Source: Deinococcus sp. (GTDB lineage: Bacteria; Deinococcota; Deinococci; Deinococcales; Deinococcaceae). Taken from it: 6,128 nucleotides of DNA. Positions within the stretch are counted from its first letter, which is position 1. Each line of letters opens with the position of its first letter. A model generated the notes under the pieces. The model worked only from the letters and a program-made list of their open reading frames with translations, ran no database searches and was not told where the DNA came from. The stretch lies in contig NZ_JAUNHK010000081.1 of NCBI RefSeq assembly GCF_030523985.1, positions 6,086-12,213 on the forward strand, read 5' to 3'. Made by a program: the position numbers and the translations under genes. This document shows positions 1 through 6,128 of the stretch, piece after piece.

Positions 1-7
1 CCCCCGC

Positions 8-13
8 TATCAT
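8..13 (+). promoter_or_regulatory. Candidate -10 box for leaderless transcription of trhO
   Basis: TATCAT fits a bacterial -10 box (TANNNT) and ends six bases before the ATG at 20. A start site at the usual distance would fall at or next to the A of the ATG, giving an mRNA with little or no 5' UTR. Leaderless transcripts of this form are common in Deinococcus (established knowledge). Any -35 box lies outside the window. A weak GGCGGGA purine patch also precedes the ATG, so a leadered transcript from further upstream is not excluded. Confidence 0.4.
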
Positions 14-19
14 GGCGGG

Positions 20-928
20 ATGAGTTCGCCCGCCGCCCCTTCCTCCGCTCCCGCGCCCTATACCGTTGCCGCCCTGTACCAGTTCCGCGCCCTGGAGAAC
101 CCTGCGGCGCTGCGGGACGACCTGCTCAGCCTGGGGCAGAGGTTGGGCCTGTGGGGCACCCTGATTGTCGCGGACGAGGGCATCAACGGCACGGTGGCGG
201 GCAACCGCGAGGCGATTACCGAATTGCACGCCTTTTTGCTGAGCCAGGGCTTTGACCGCATGGAGTACAAGGAAAGCGGCGCCACCGAACCGCCTTTCAA
301 GCGCTTCAAGGTGCGGCTGAAAAAGGAAATCGTGACGCTGGGCGTGCCCGTCGCGCCGCGTGAGCAGGTCGGCACCTACCTCGACCCCGCCGAGTGGAAC
401 GCGCTGCTGGCCGACCCCGACGTGATTGTGGTGGACACCCGCAACAAGTACGAAGTGGGGGTGGGGACTTTTCAGGGGGCGGTAAACCCCGAAATCGACA
501 CCTTCCGCGAGTTTCCGCAGTGGGTAGACGAGCACCTCGCGGGCGCGGAGGGCAAAAAAATCGCCATGTTCTGCACGGGCGGCATCCGCTGCGAAAAAAG
601 CACCAGCCTGCTGCTGCAAAAGGGCTTCAAGGACGTGTATCACCTCAAGGGAGGCATCCTGAAATATCTGGAAGACGTCCCCGAGCAGGAAAGCCGCTGG
701 GACGGCGAATGCTTCGTCTTCGACGGACGCGTGACGGTGGGCCACGGCCTGCGCGAAGGCGACAAGGTGATGTGCCATTCGTGCGGCTGGCCCGTGACCG
801 CCGAGGAGCGCCAGAGCGACCTGTTTGAAGAAGGCGTGAGTTGCCCGCACTGCCACGACCAGACCACCGACGCCCAGAAAGCCGCCTTCCGCGAACGCCA
901 GAAGCAGTTCGACGCGGGGCACCTGTGA
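20..928 (+). CDS. trhO: tRNA uridine-5-hydroxylase TrhO (YceA-type, rhodanese domain)
   Basis: This 302-residue protein matches the TrhO/YceA family, which hydroxylates uridine 34 in the tRNA anticodon with O2 to give 5-hydroxyuridine, a cytoplasmic wobble-base modification. Residues about 13-110 form the family's N-terminal domain, containing DEGINGT. The rhodanese domain follows, from about residue 122, with the active-site loop CTGGIRCEKS: Cys185 is the expected catalytic cysteine and Cys191 the second conserved one. Next is the family signature GGILKYLEDVP. The C-terminus carries two CxxC pairs (Cys252/Cys255 and Cys275/Cys278) that could bind a metal. Length is typical of the longer family members. 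The ATG at 20 is the first usable start, because an ATG at 12 meets a stop after three codons. Its stop overlaps the next gene's GTG, which implies co-translation. Family assignment is secure; activity in this organism is inferred. Confidence 0.93.
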   Translation: MSSPAAPSSAPAPYTVAALYQFRALENPAALRDDLLSLGQRLGLWGTLIVADEGINGTVAGNREAITELHAFLLSQGFDRMEYKESGATEPPFKRFKVRLKKEIVTLGVPVAPREQVGTYLDPAEWNALLADPDVIVVDTRNKYEVGVGTFQGAVNPEIDTFREFPQWVDEHLAGAEGKKIAMFCTGGIRCEKSTSLLLQKGFKDVYHLKGGILKYLEDVPEQESRWDGECFVFDGRVTVGHGLREGDKVMCHSCGWPVTAEERQSDLFEEGVSCPHCHDQTTDAQKAAFRERQKQFDAGHL

Positions 929-1581
929 GCACTGGAGACGCTGGGGCGGCCCGCCTGATTCTGGTGCGCCACGGAGAGACCGACCACAACAAGTCCCGCC
1001 GCGTTCAGGGCCACATCGACATTCCGCTCAACGGGGAAGGGCAGCGGCAAGCCCGGCGGTTGGGGCAACATCTGCGCGAACTGGGCGTGCAGTCCCCGAC
1101 CATTCACGCCAGCGACCTGACCCGCGCCCAGGCCACCGCTCAGGCACTTCAGGCCGAAGTGGGGGGCACCCTCGCCACCTTTCCCGCCCTGCGCGAGATT
1201 TTTCTGGGCGACTGGGAGGGGCATCTGTACGACGACCTGGCCGAGCGCGATCCCATTCACCCCCGGTTCTGGAGCGGCGACCCCGACGTGCGCCCGCCGC
1301 GGGGCGAAACGGTGCGCGACGTGATGACCCGCACCGAAGCGCACTTGCAGGGGCACTGGCCCGCCGCCGGGGAAACCCTGGTGCTGGTGTCGCACGGCAT
1401 CGCCATCAGTGCGCTGTTGACGCGGCTGCTGGGGCTGGACTACCAGACCGAGTTTCAGTCGCGGCGTTATATGCACCTCAACACCGCTTATTCGCTGCTG
1501 GACGTTGACCCAGTCACCCGGCAGGTCATCCGGGCCGAACTGGCGCAGAGTCCGCATCTGGTCGGGGCGTCTGGGGGCTGA
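925..1581 (+). CDS. Histidine phosphatase (phosphoglycerate mutase-like)
   Basis: This 218-residue protein belongs to the histidine phosphatase (PGAM-like) superfamily. The N-terminal motif LILVRHGETDHN places the phospho-accepting histidine at residue 16, next to Arg15. Glu91, in REIFLGDWEG, is the usual acid/base residue, and the second catalytic histidine is His157 in LVLVSHGIAIS. Members include cofactor-dependent phosphoglycerate mutases, alpha-ribazole phosphatase and broad-specificity phosphatases. The short length and the WEG motif favour a phosphatase, but the substrate cannot be read from sequence. The GTG at 925 is chosen because it overlaps the trhO stop as GTGA and leaves nine residues before the core strand. 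An in-frame TTG at 841 would lie deep inside trhO and add a tail of shadow-like composition. The unit ends at the terminator just downstream. Confidence 0.87.
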   Translation: MSTGDAGAARLILVRHGETDHNKSRRVQGHIDIPLNGEGQRQARRLGQHLRELGVQSPTIHASDLTRAQATAQALQAEVGGTLATFPALREIFLGDWEGHLYDDLAERDPIHPRFWSGDPDVRPPRGETVRDVMTRTEAHLQGHWPAAGETLVLVSHGIAISALLTRLLGLDYQTEFQSRRYMHLNTAYSLLDVDPVTRQVIRAELAQSPHLVGASGG

Positions 1582-1591
1582 GAGGTGGAGG

Positions 1592-1631
1592 GGGCCAGCG
1601 TCCACACAGCCCGAACGCTGGCCCTGTTTTT
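1592..1631 (+). terminator. Intrinsic terminator after the trhO-phosphatase unit
   Basis: A perfect 10-bp inverted repeat, GGGCCAGCGT (1592-1601) and ACGCTGGCCC (1615-1624), encloses a 13-base loop and is followed by TGTTTTT. This is a strong Rho-independent terminator. It starts 11 bases after the phosphatase stop and separates that unit from the pyr operon. Confidence 0.9.
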
Positions 1632-1646
1632 CGGCCTGCCGCTGCC

Positions 1647-1655
1647 TGCTATTCT
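1647..1655 (+). promoter_or_regulatory. Candidate extended -10 promoter of the pyr operon
   Basis: TGCTATTCT reads as an extended -10 element (TG-N-TATTCT) in the only stretch between the upstream terminator and the PyrR-type hairpins. Seventeen bases upstream is TTTTTC (1627-1632), a poor -35 box that overlaps the terminator U-tract. Transcription would start near 1662, giving a leader of about 150 bases before pyrR. The position is logical but the sequence match is modest. Confidence 0.35.
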
Positions 1656-1693
1656 TCCTCCCGGCCTGGGCACCGTGCCCCCGCCTTTCTCTC

Positions 1694-1713
1694 CGTCGTC
1701 CCGTGAGACGATG
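1694..1713 (+). promoter_or_regulatory. First PyrR-type RNA hairpin (CCGTGA hexaloop)
   Basis: Seven contiguous base pairs, with one G-U (1694-1700 with 1707-1713), close a six-base loop CCGTGA (1701-1706). The loop matches the CNGNGA hexaloop that I recall as the core of Bacillus PyrR binding loops. The stem is more regular than that of the second element, but the purine-rich tract that follows Bacillus loops is missing here. PyrR binding is inferred. Confidence 0.6.
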
Positions 1714-1716
1714 CCC

Positions 1717-1740
1717 GCCCCGTGAGGCAGGAGAAGGAGC
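1717..1740 (+). promoter_or_regulatory. Second PyrR-type RNA element overlapping the leader ribosome site
   Basis: A second CCGTGA loop (1720-1725) is closed by GCC/GGC, with C-C/G-G pairs beyond a C-A mismatch. It is followed by GGCAGGAGAAGGAG. From the loop onward this resembles the Bacillus PyrR-binding consensus (CNGNGAGGC, then a purine tract with AGAAGGA) better than the first hairpin does. The 3' side runs straight into the AAGGAG Shine-Dalgarno sequence (1734-1739). UMP-loaded PyrR bound here could block the ribosome from the leader peptide. The resemblance is seen in the sequence; the mechanism is inferred. Confidence 0.65.
1734..1739 (+). promoter_or_regulatory. Strong Shine-Dalgarno site of the pyr leader peptide
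   Basis: AAGGAG lies five bases ahead of the ATG at 1745, which is near-optimal spacing. It is the main reason to regard the 23-codon frame as translated. It also forms the 3' edge of the second PyrR-type element, so ribosome and PyrR would compete for the same RNA. Confidence 0.75.
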
Positions 1741-1744
1741 AACT

Positions 1745-1816
1745 ATGTTAAAGACCGTTCGTAGCCATCAGCCTGTGCTGAGCGGCATTTTTTTCGTGAC
1801 TGGAGGCGGCCTGTGA
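1745..1816 (+). CDS. pyr operon leader peptide (23 residues)
   Basis: This short frame starts with ATG behind a strong ribosome site and encodes MLKTVRSHQPVLSGIFFVTG followed by GGL. Its TGA overlaps the pyrR GTG as GTGA. There is no run of repeated codons of the kind found in amino-acid attenuators, so the peptide itself is probably unimportant and the act of translation is the signal. The intrinsic terminator at 1764-1794 lies wholly inside the frame, so a ribosome following RNA polymerase would melt its stem. Arrival at the stop would also place a ribosome at the pyrR start. I recall a similar leader frame overlapping pyrR in Thermus. There is no conservation evidence within this window. 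Confidence 0.72.
   Translation: MLKTVRSHQPVLSGIFFVTGGGL
1764..1794 (+). terminator. pyr operon attenuator terminator inside the leader peptide frame
   Basis: The stem TCAGC/GCTGA (1768-1772 with 1777-1781) closes a CTGT loop. It is extended by GCC/GGC (1764-1766 with 1784-1786) across a small internal loop, and an A plus seven T residues follow. This is an intrinsic terminator just ahead of pyrR and inside a reading frame. Such a location makes sense for an attenuator but not for a constitutive terminator, which would silence the operon. The stem is moderate in strength, as suits a conditional site. Confidence 0.75.
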
Positions 1817-2360
1817 GCACGCCCAAAGCCACCATCCTGACGGCTGACGAGATTCGCCGCGCCCTGACCCGCATTGCCCATGAAATCGTGGAGCGCAACA
1901 AGGGAGCCGAGCACCTCGCCATCATCGGCATTCACACGCGGGGAATTCCGCTGGCAGAGCGCCTGGCAAGCAAACTGTCCGAACTGGAGGGCGTCGAAGT
2001 GCCGTGTGGGATGCTCGACATCACCCTTTACCGCGACGACCTTTCCGAAGTGGCGCAGCAGCCCATCATCCGCGAGACCCAGGTGCCGTTCGACCTGCGT
2101 GACCGCCGCGTGATTCTGGTGGACGACGTGCTGTACACGGGCCGCACCGTGCGCTCGGCACTTGACGCCCTGATTGACCTGGGCCGCCCGGAAGGAATTC
2201 AACTGGCGGTGCTGGTGGACCGGGGCCACCGCGAACTGCCCATTCGGGCCGACTACGTGGGCAAGAACCTGCCGACCTCCAAGCACGAAGTCGTCAAGGT
2301 CAAGTTGCAGGAAACCGACGGCGTGGACATCGTGGAACTGTACGAACTGGAGGACTTGCA

Positions 2361-2364
<4 letters not shown>
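1813..2364 (+). CDS. pyrR: Bifunctional pyr operon regulator / uracil phosphoribosyltransferase PyrR
   Basis: PyrR binds pyr mRNA in response to UMP and, in many species, also makes UMP from uracil and PRPP. The protein has 183 residues, typical of the family. The PRPP-binding motif VILVDDVLYTGRT spans residues 100-112. The N-terminal TRIAHEI segment carries Thr19, Arg20 and His23, aligning with residues I recall as important for RNA binding in Bacillus subtilis (Thr18, Arg19, His22). IIGIHTRGIPLA and VLVDRGHRELPIRADYVGKNLPTS are further family segments, the second containing the flexible basic loop. GTG at 1813 is chosen because GGAGG lies six bases upstream and the codon overlaps the leader peptide stop. 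The gene overlaps pyrB by four bases. It should control its own operon through the hairpins at 1694-1740. Confidence 0.95.
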
Positions 2365-3289
<925 letters not shown>

Positions 3290-3290
<1 letters not shown>

Positions 3291-3643
3291 TGCGCCGGGC
3301 GGCCTTCGCGCTGGGTTTGCTGCTGCTCCTCACGGGCTGCAAGCGTGAAGGCACCGCCGAATCTGCCGAAGCCGAGGCGCTGGACTATGTCCGCATCGTG
3401 GCGATTGCCGCCAGTAACGTCTACACCGAGTCAGGCCACAGCATTGCGCCTACGCCCTGCACGCATCCCATGTTCAACATGAAAAAGACCAGCAAGTTTC
3501 TCAAGCTGCGCCGCTGCACGGTGACTTATACCTCAGACCAGAATTACCGAGTCAGTGCTCTTTTCAACGATTCCATTGCAATTGTGAGTACACCGGAAGG
3601 GACATGGCGCGTCAAGGTGAGCGACCTGCCGAAAGACCAGTAA
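3290..3643 (+). CDS. Small putative lipoprotein between pyrB and pyrC, function unknown
   Basis: This 117-residue protein is not one I recognise. It starts with a lipoprotein-like signal: two arginines, a hydrophobic stretch ALGLLLL, then the lipobox LTGC with the modifiable cysteine at residue 17. The mature part would have 101 residues, beginning with an acidic, alanine-rich helix-like segment (about 20-45). Two cysteines (Cys57 and Cys76) could form a disulfide outside the cytoplasm. A probable beta-rich tail follows. The helix, Cys pair and beta strands faintly recall pilin-like proteins, but this is weak. Its ATG overlaps the pyrB stop by one base (TAATG) behind a G-rich ribosome site, so it is cotranscribed with pyrB. 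It occupies the place of the gene called bbc in Thermus, as I recall, but the lipobox argues against a cytosolic enzyme partner. GC drops to about 45-52% in its second half. Confidence 0.75.
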
Positions 3644-3661
3644 TCTTTGTTGCTTTTCCTC

Positions 3662-3689
3662 ATAGCTCATGGCTCAAAGCTCGAAGCCT
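3662..3689 (+). repeat. Degenerate heptanucleotide repeat, four units
   Basis: ATAGCTC, ATGGCTC, AAAGCTC and GAAGCCT follow each other without gaps between the lipoprotein gene and the pyrC ribosome site. The first three units share A-N-N-GCTC; the fourth is diverged. It is not coding, and no function is apparent. Confidence 0.5.
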
Positions 3690-3695
3690 AAGGAG
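3690..3695 (+). promoter_or_regulatory. Shine-Dalgarno site of pyrC
   Basis: AAGGAG lies five bases before the ATG at 3701 and fixes the pyrC start. It directly follows the heptanucleotide repeat. No convincing promoter was found in the gap after the lipoprotein stop, so pyrC probably relies on the pyr operon transcript. Confidence 0.75.
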
Positions 3696-3700
3696 TTTCT

Positions 3701-4954
<1,254 letters not shown>

Positions 4955-4962
4955 GCCGCCTC

Positions 4963-4990
4963 TTGCTTCCTCTCCCGGCCTTCTGATACT
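4963..4990 (+). promoter_or_regulatory. Candidate rpsP promoter
   Basis: TTGCTT (4963-4968) and GATACT (4985-4990), separated by 16 bases, make a reasonable vegetative promoter. It starts shortly after the pyrC stop. The predicted start near 4997 leaves a 5' UTR of about 95 bases. An independent promoter is expected, because ribosomal protein output should not follow pyrimidine status. Confidence 0.5.
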
Positions 4991-5034
4991 CTTTTTCGGT
5001 GCGCTTTCGGTTGGCTGCTGACGGGCGCATGTGC

Positions 5035-5052
5035 TTCCGGCCCTACCCGGAG
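5035..5052 (+). other. Small hairpin in the rpsP 5' UTR
   Basis: TCCGG (5036-5040) pairs with CCGGA (5047-5051) around a CCCTAC loop, and a T-G pair extends the stem. No T-run follows, so it is not a terminator. It could influence rpsP mRNA stability or control, but a stem this short can arise by chance in GC-rich DNA. Confidence 0.3.
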
Positions 5053-5092
5053 CCAATACCCTCGAAATCCAACCCCCTGAGGTCTACTGCAC

Positions 5093-5347
<255 letters not shown>

Positions 5348-5365
5348 ATCTAATCCAATGAAATT

Positions 5366-5388
5366 GGCCCCAGTGCGGGGCCTTTTTT
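5366..5388 (+). terminator. Intrinsic terminator of rpsP
   Basis: GGCCCC (5366-5371) pairs perfectly with GGGGCC (5377-5382) around an AGTGC loop and is followed by six T residues, 18 bases after the rpsP stop. Read on the minus strand, the same stem is followed only by AATTTC, so it would be a weak terminator for the convergent SPFH gene. Confidence 0.92.
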
Positions 5389-5423
5389 GTTGTTTTTGGG
5401 TTGGGGTCAGGTCTGTACGGGCG

Positions 5424-6128
5424 TCAGTGCTTGCCTTTACTGTGGCTGAGGTCCATGACCGGATTGACGTGTCGGTCGGAGGTCAGCACCACCATCAGGT
5501 TGGCGGCGAGTTCGGCGCGGGACGAGTCGTCCATGCGGATGACCACGCCCTGATGCTCTCCCTGGCCGGGCTGCTGAAGCTGCGCGATGGCCGATTTGGT
5601 CAGTTGCACGGCCCCCTCCACGATGATGCTGCGGGCGTCCAGAATGGCCTGCGACTGCTGGCGCTGAAGCATGGCCGAGGCGATTTCCGGCGCGTAGGCG
5701 AGGTGAGAAATCCGGGCGTCGTCAATGTGGACGCCCACCTGCGTCAGCCGCTGCTCAAGTTCCAGCCGCAGTTCCCGCGCAATCAGTTCGGGGTCGCCCC
5801 GCAGACTGATGCCCAGACGGCGCTGCCGCTCGATTTCTTCGGGGGTGAGGGTGGTCGCCTGCACCTGCTGGGTCATCCGGGCCTGCGGCACGTCGTAGGG
5901 GTGGTAGGCCGCCAGTTGCCGGATAGCGCTCTCGGCCTGAATTCGCACGAACGCGTGGTAATCCTCGATCTGAAGCAGGGCTTTGGCAGGCTGGGTCACA
6001 TGCCACACCACGATAGTGCCGACCTCGATGGGTGTGCCCGCTGCGTCGTTGACCTTCAGCACAGGCGACTCGAAGTTGTTCAGCTTGCGCGAAACGCCGC
6101 GCACGGTGTTGAACGGCACGCGCCACCA
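5424..6128 (-). CDS. SPFH/band-7 domain protein, 3' part (runs off the window)
   Basis: The 234 visible residues are the C-terminal portion of an SPFH (stomatin/prohibitin/flotillin/HflK-C) protein. These are usually membrane-anchored scaffold proteins that form oligomers. The SPFH core includes NNFESPVLKVNDAAG and PIEVGTIVVWHV. A charged helical region (EEIERQRR, then ELRLELEQRL) follows, then QVGVHIDDARISHLAYAPEI, the usual end of the domain. The tail GVVIRMDDSSRAELAANLM and VVLTSDRHVNPV resembles a bacterial subfamily with a short C-terminus. The frame stays open to the right edge (upstream residues W, W, R), so a GTG at 6119 is internal, not the start. The N-terminal membrane segment must lie outside. 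Partner and role are unknown. Confidence 0.9.
   Translation of the reverse strand, partial: WWRVPFNTVRGVSRKLNNFESPVLKVNDAAGTPIEVGTIVVWHVTQPAKALLQIEDYHAFVRIQAESAIRQLAAYHPYDVPQARMTQQVQATTLTPEEIERQRRLGISLRGDPELIARELRLELEQRLTQVGVHIDDARISHLAYAPEIASAMLQRQQSQAILDARSIIVEGAVQLTKSAIAQLQQPGQGEHQGVVIRMDDSSRAELAANLMVVLTSDRHVNPVMDLSHSKGKH

Noticed and set aside
841..924. Upstream TTG start for the histidine phosphatase
   Set aside because: It would add 28 residues encoded entirely within trhO. The GTG at 925 overlaps the trhO stop and fits the family N-terminus.
640..1605. 321-codon open frame on the minus strand
   Set aside because: It is opposite trhO and the phosphatase, spans their junction and the start of the terminator, and has no family motif.
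1711..1725. Mini-frame ATG-CCC-GCC-CCG-TGA between the two PyrR hairpins
   Set aside because: It has no clear Shine-Dalgarno sequence and is explained by the hairpin sequences themselves. Four codons is within chance.
3644..3700. Separate promoter for pyrC
   Set aside because: TTGCTT at 3650-3655 could pass as a -35 box, but nothing like a -10 box lies 16-18 bases downstream.

Overview
The window looks like chromosomal DNA from a Deinococcus, possibly D. radiodurans or a close relative. The reasons are GC of roughly 60-80% in most coding stretches, the pyrR-pyrB-pyrC gene order behind a PyrR-type leader, and a possible leaderless promoter at the left edge. The assignment rests on recognition, not on a search. 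There is no mobile element, CRISPR array, tRNA or rRNA, and no gene-free stretch longer than about 230 bases.

Layout, left to right. (1) 20-1581: a two-gene unit, trhO (tRNA U34 hydroxylase) followed with a 4-base GTGA overlap by a histidine phosphatase. It is closed by a strong intrinsic terminator at 1592-1631. (2) 1632-4954: the pyrimidine operon. A promoter candidate leads into a compact attenuator: two tandem hairpins with identical CCGTGA hexaloops, a strong ribosome site, a 23-codon leader peptide, an intrinsic terminator inside the leader reading frame, and a GTGA overlap of the leader stop with the pyrR start. Then come pyrR, pyrB (4-base overlap), a small putative lipoprotein gene (1-base overlap) and pyrC (57-base gap). 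(3) 4963-5388: rpsP (ribosomal protein S16) with its own promoter candidate, a 5' UTR of roughly 95 bases and a strong terminator. (4) 5424-6128, minus strand: the 3' part of an SPFH/band-7 protein gene running off the right edge, convergent with rpsP.

How it works together. PyrB makes carbamoyl-aspartate and PyrC closes it to dihydroorotate, the second and third steps of de novo UMP synthesis. PyrR senses UMP and should act on the RNA hairpins ahead of its own gene. The second hairpin runs directly into the leader peptide's Shine-Dalgarno sequence. PyrR binding there would therefore be expected to stop leader translation, uncover the terminator and shut the operon down; when UMP is low, a ribosome translating the leader would run over the terminator and reach the pyrR start. 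I recall a similar arrangement described in Thermus.

The least understood gene is the lipoprotein-like gene between pyrB and pyrC. Its second half falls to about 45-52% GC, and a degenerate heptanucleotide repeat lies between it and pyrC.
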